Assembly: GCA_025937075.1 (NCBI GenBank)
Contig: JAICSD010000115.1
Coordinates: 1-10,729 of the forward strand
Source: Vicinamibacteria bacterium
GTDB lineage: Bacteria; Acidobacteriota; Vicinamibacteria; Vicinamibacterales; 2-12-FULL-66-21
Direction: 5' to 3'
DNA: 10,729 nt
Part shown: piece after piece, positions 8,159 to 10,729 of the stretch
Position numbering within the stretch: position 1 is the first letter of the stretch
How the letters are laid out: every line of letters starts with the position of its first letter
Made by a program: the position numbers and the translations under genes
The notes under the pieces: model-generated
What the model was told of the DNA's origin: nothing
What the model saw: the letters and a program-made list of their open reading frames with translations, nothing else
The model's database searches: none

Positions 8159-8568
8159 GGGCAGAGCGAAAGGTCTGCGCTAACAGAGGCGTTCTCACGG
8201 GCAGACCGAAAGGTCTGCGCTACACGGGCGGCCTCACGGGCAGACCTGAAGGTCTGCGCTACACACGGGCGGCCTCACGGGCAGACCTGAAGGTCTGCGC
8301 TACATGGGCGGCCTCACGGGCAGACCTGAAGGTCTGCGCTGCAGGGCCGTTCTCACGGCAGACCTGAAGGTCTGCGCTACATGGGCGGCCTCACGGCCTC
8401 ACGGGCAGACCTGAAGGTCTGCGCTACACGCGCGGCCTCACGGCCTCAGGGGCAGACCCGAAAGGTCTGCGCTAAGCGCGGCCTCACGGCCTTACGGGCA
8501 GACCTGAAGGTCTGCGCTACACGCGCGGCCTCACGGCCTCAGGGGCAGACCTGAAGGTCTGCGCTACA
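8159..8568 (-). repeat. Right REP array: ten palindromic units in the opposite orientation
   Basis: Approximate units: 8159-8183, 8198-8224, 8237-8263, 8278-8304, 8317-8343, 8356-8381, 8402-8428, 8448-8475, 8495-8521 and 8541-8568. On the plus strand most read GGGCAG, ACC, TGAA, GGT, CTGCGCTAC, i.e. a 7-bp perfect stem whose GTAG foot is on the minus strand. The first unit starts 5 nt after the transposase stop. Units 1, 2 and 8 have a GAAA or CGAAA loop; units 1 and 8 have a TTAG foot, and unit 1 has one stem mismatch. Spacers are near-copies of GGGCGGCCTCA. The period is about 39-41 nt at first and 45-48 nt from unit 6 on, where GGCCTCAC is doubled. No independent gene is supported here: open frames across it only translate the repeat. 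Confidence 0.93.
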
Positions 8569-8662
8569 GGAAGCGCCTGACAGGCGAACGGGAAGGGCGG
8601 CACTGATCGCCTGCACCGGGCACGGCGCAGGAAGCACCGAGCACCGCGCGAGCGCACAGCGC
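8569..8662. other. Convergent spacer between the REP array and the permease gene
   Basis: These 94 bp separate the plus-strand transposase/array from the minus-strand permease end. They hold repetitive GCACCG/GCACGG motifs and the right copy of the 17-bp inverted repeat. A 6-bp stem GAGCGC-ACA-GCGCTC (8650-8664) overlaps the permease stop but has no T-run, so it is only a weak terminator candidate. No gene is seen. Confidence 0.5.
8634..8650 (-). repeat. Right copy of the 17-bp inverted repeat bracketing the RAYT cassette
   Basis: The plus strand reads GCACCGAGCACCGCGCG, the exact reverse complement of 7443-7459. It lies outside the right REP array, 13 nt from the end of the permease gene, so the pair encloses both arrays and the transposase. 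Confidence 0.7.
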
Positions 8663-10153
8663 TCAGAGCGCCGCGCGAGCGCGCCCGGCGAGCGCCAGGT
8701 ACACCGCGCCGGAAACGAAGAAGCCGACGAACCACGCGTAGTCGTACACGGGCCGCAGCGGCGGGATGACGAGCCCGGCCCAGGCGGCGGCGCAGCCGGC
8801 CAGCGTCGCGATGACGCCGGGCATGTGCCAGCCGGATGTGTAGCGATACGCGCCGTCCGGCAGGTAGAGGTCCTCGAGGTCGAGCCGCTGCTTGCGCACG
8901 ATCCAGTAGTCCGCGATCAGCACGCCCGCGATCGAGCCGAGCCCCCCCGAGTAGCCGAGCAGCCACACGAAGATGTAGCCCGACGGATCGGCGAGCAGCC
9001 GCCACGGCTGGATCAGGATCCCGAGAACGCCCGTAATCAGGCCGCCGGTCTTGAAGCTGATCGCCCGGGGAAACGCGTTCGCGAAATCGTTGGCCGGCGA
9101 CACGACGTTGGCCGCGATGTTCACCGCAAGCGTCGCCACGACCGCCGTGAACATCGACACGGCGATGATCAGCGGATCCTGGAACTTGCCGATCAACTTG
9201 ATCGGATCCCAGATCACTTCACCGTAAATCAGCGTCGTCGCGCTGGTGATGAGCACACCCATCGCCGCGAAGACGAACATCGTGGTCGGGAGCGCGACCA
9301 CCTGGCCCACCATCTGCTCACGCTGGCTCCGGCCGAAGCGCGTGAAATCGGGCATGTTGAGCGAGAGCGTCGCCCAGAAACCGACCATCGCCGTCAGCGA
9401 CGGCACGAAGACCTTGAAGAATTCGGCGCCCGTGTTCAATTTGCCCGGTTCGGACAGCAGCGGCCCGAGGCCGTGCGCGCGTGACACCGCCCAGACGAGG
9501 AGCGCGCCCGTCATGAGCAGCACGAACGGCGCCGCCCAGTTCTCGACGCGGCGCAGCAGGTCCATGCCGCGGTAGATGACGTAGACGTTGAGCCCCCAGA
9601 ACAACAGGAACGACAGCCATTCCGTCGACGTATGCCCGCCCACACCCGGCCCGAGCAGCGTCGACCATCCGGGGACGACGCTGCCGAAGAACGTGTTCAG
9701 CGCTTCCCCGCCGATCCACGCCTGGATGCCGAACCAGCCGCACGCCACGACGGCGCGCATCAGCGCCGGCAGGTTCGATCCGATGGTGCCGTACGCCGCC
9801 CGCGCGAACACCGGGAACGGGATCCCGTACTTCGTCCCCGGATGCGAATTGAGGAGGATGGGCACGAGGACGATCGTGTTCCCGAGCAGCACCGTGACGA
9901 GCGCCTGCCACCAGTTCATGCCCGACGCGATCAGGCCCGACGCGAGCATGTAGGTCGGAATGCAGTGCGCCATCGAGACCCACAACGCCGCGTAGTTGTA
10001 GGTCGTCCAGTTCCGCCGCGAGAGCGGCACCGGCGCGAGATCGTCGTTGTAGAGCGGACTTGCGACGATGGCGGCGCGATCCACCAGCTCCACGCGGCCA
10101 TCAGCGCGCGTGGCACTTGACGACGAGGTGAGTTGGCGGGTTGGTGAGTTCAT
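8663..10153 (-). CDS. NCS1-family permease, probably for hydantoin, allantoin or pyrimidine bases
   Basis: This is a secondary transporter of the nucleobase-cation-symport-1 family (Mhp1, PucI and relatives; LeuT fold), importing a cyclic ureide or nucleobase with sodium or protons. Its 496 residues match the family length (Mhp1 about 490) and carry about 12 hydrophobic segments from residue 54 to 490. Family signatures are RNWTTYNYAALWVSMAH at 47-63, NSHPGTKYGIPFPVFARAAYG at 102-122 in part, ACGWFGIQAWIGGE at 137-150 (Trp140 and Gln144 matching Mhp1 ligand-binding Trp117 and Gln121), and NIAANVVSPANDFAN at 345-359. It follows the dihydropyrimidinase/hydantoinase gene by 39 nt on the same strand, pointing to uptake of that enzyme's substrate. 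ATG 10153 has no clear ribosome site and the first codons lie in a short direct repeat, so a start about 20 residues inward is possible. Exact substrate is not determined. Confidence 0.92.
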   Translation of the reverse strand: MNSPTRQLTSSSSATRADGRVELVDRAAIVASPLYNDDLAPVPLSRRNWTTYNYAALWVSMAHCIPTYMLASGLIASGMNWWQALVTVLLGNTIVLVPILLNSHPGTKYGIPFPVFARAAYGTIGSNLPALMRAVVACGWFGIQAWIGGEALNTFFGSVVPGWSTLLGPGVGGHTSTEWLSFLLFWGLNVYVIYRGMDLLRRVENWAAPFVLLMTGALLVWAVSRAHGLGPLLSEPGKLNTGAEFFKVFVPSLTAMVGFWATLSLNMPDFTRFGRSQREQMVGQVVALPTTMFVFAAMGVLITSATTLIYGEVIWDPIKLIGKFQDPLIIAVSMFTAVVATLAVNIAANVVSPANDFANAFPRAISFKTGGLITGVLGILIQPWRLLADPSGYIFVWLLGYSGGLGSIAGVLIADYWIVRKQRLDLEDLYLPDGAYRYTSGWHMPGVIATLAGCAAAWAGLVIPPLRPVYDYAWFVGFFVSGAVYLALAGRARAAL

Positions 10154-10192
10154 GATGTCGGCTGCGCAACCGAAGTCCGCTGGAGTTCCGCG

Positions 10193-10729
10193 CTATAGTT
10201 CGCGCGCGAGACTGGGACCTCTCTTGACGAACTGGCCGGCGCCTCGCTTCCCGACGAACCGATCGTTCTCGATGACGAGGTCGCCGCGCGAGATCACGTG
10301 GGTCGGCGCACCGTGGACGACCGTCCCTTCGTACGGGTTGTAGTCCACCCGCATGTGCAGCGACTTCACGCCGAGGGTCTGATGCTTCTCCGGATCGAAG
10401 ACGACGATGTCCGCGTCGCTCGCGACGGCAATCGTGCCCTTCCTCGGGAAGAGTCCAAACATCTTGGCCGGCGTCGTGGAGCACAGCTCGACGAAGCGAT
10501 TGAGCGAGATCCGCCCTTTTCGGACGCCGCCGTTGTGGACGAGCGTGAGGCGCGTCTCGATGCCGGGCGCACCGTTCGGGATCCTGCTGAAATCGTCCGT
10601 CCCCAGGTCCTTCTGCCCCGCCATGCAGAACGGACAATGGTCCGTCGAGATGACCTGCAGATCGTCTTTCGCGAGCCCCTTCCAGAGCACGTCCTGGTGC
10701 CATTTCTCGCGAAGCGGCGGCGACATCAC
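10193..10729 (-). CDS. Dihydropyrimidinase/hydantoinase, C-terminal part (5' end outside window)
   Basis: The protein is a cyclic amidohydrolase that opens the ring of dihydropyrimidines or 5-substituted hydantoins to N-carbamoyl amino acids. Only the last 178 residues are visible, out of the usual 460-480. The leftmost codons read VMSPPLREKWHQ, an internal family motif, so the GTG at the window edge is not the start. In-window landmarks are STDHCPF (28-34), whose Asp30 is the expected metal-site aspartate, the substrate-loop motif IPNGAPGIETR, FGLFPRKGTIAVASDADIV in part, and the typical tail NPYEGTVVHG with FVKRG near the end. These favour the dihydropyrimidinase branch over dihydroorotase or allantoinase. 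The carbamoylated lysine region lies outside. The NCS1 permease follows 39 nt downstream. The substrate (dihydrouracil/dihydrothymine versus hydantoin) cannot be fixed from this part. Confidence 0.93.
   Translation of the reverse strand: MMSPPLREKWHQDVLWKGLAKDDLQVISTDHCPFCMAGQKDLGTDDFSRIPNGAPGIETRLTLVHNGGVRKGRISLNRFVELCSTTPAKMFGLFPRKGTIAVASDADIVVFDPEKHQTLGVKSLHMRVDYNPYEGTVVHGAPTHVISRGDLVIENDRFVGKRGAGQFVKRGPSLAREL

Larger units (their letters stand above)
7471..8568. mobile_element. REPtron-like cassette: RAYT gene between oppositely oriented REP arrays
   Basis: The left array (4 units, plus orientation), one transposase gene and the right array (10 units, minus orientation) form a compact non-autonomous-repeat-plus-enzyme unit between sdhB and the permease. 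In known REPtrons a single RAYT gene is flanked by REPs of the family it processes. No cargo gene, target-site duplication or IS200/IS605 accessory gene is visible. Whether it is still active cannot be told from one copy. Confidence 0.65.

Noticed and set aside
8087..8367. Small open frames with repeated GLRYT-like and KVCAT-like peptides over the right array
   Set aside because: They translate the REP units in different frames. The periodicity is that of the DNA repeat, and there is no ribosome site or family match.
7471..8568. Possible CRISPR array
   Set aside because: The repeats are palindromic and the spacers are near-identical, not unique. The period changes, the two halves are inverted, and no cas gene is visible.
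10193..10729. Complete small gene starting at the GTG on the window edge
   Set aside because: The edge codons encode VMSPPLR, an internal motif of dihydropyrimidinases, so the gene continues beyond the window.

Overview
The window is high-GC bacterial DNA. It pairs a central-carbon gene cluster with an amplified short-repeat cassette and the edge of a pyrimidine/hydantoin locus. Gene order, protein types and the repeats that read GCAGACC-TGAA-GGTCTGC (often seen in intergenic DNA of Acidobacteriota, especially Vicinamibacteria-like genomes) suggest that phylum. This assignment is inferred; the window has no rRNA or other marker to settle it.

Region 1 (1-3948, minus strand): sucC, sucD and the fused gamma-alpha subunit of a 2-oxoacid:ferredoxin oxidoreductase (korA-like) form one operon read right to left. 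The korA-like gene runs off the left edge. Region 2 (4027-7440, plus strand): sdhC, sdhA and sdhB encode a type B (single cytochrome b, di-haem) succinate:quinone oxidoreductase. The two operons diverge from a 78-bp gap. Together they cover three consecutive TCA steps, 2-oxoglutarate <-> succinyl-CoA <-> succinate <-> fumarate, with ferredoxin and quinone as electron carriers. The segment could in principle run in either direction.

Region 3 (7441-8662): a REP-associated tyrosine transposase (RAYT, HUH/Y1 family) lies between two arrays of short palindromes. Four copies on the left and ten on the right face each other. Each full unit carries the GTAG foot typical of RAYT-recognised REPs. A 17-bp exact inverted repeat (7443-7459 and 8634-8650) brackets the cassette. 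A further unit of the same family sits between sucC and sucD.

Region 4 (8663-10729, minus strand): the C-terminal part of a dihydropyrimidinase/hydantoinase is followed after 39 nt by an NCS1-family permease. This looks like an uptake-plus-ring-opening pair for a cyclic ureide.

No tRNA, rRNA, CRISPR array or prophage gene was seen. The most unusual part is the RAYT/REP cassette and its relative inside the suc operon. It is a strong example of a known kind of system (a REPtron) rather than clear evidence of a new one.
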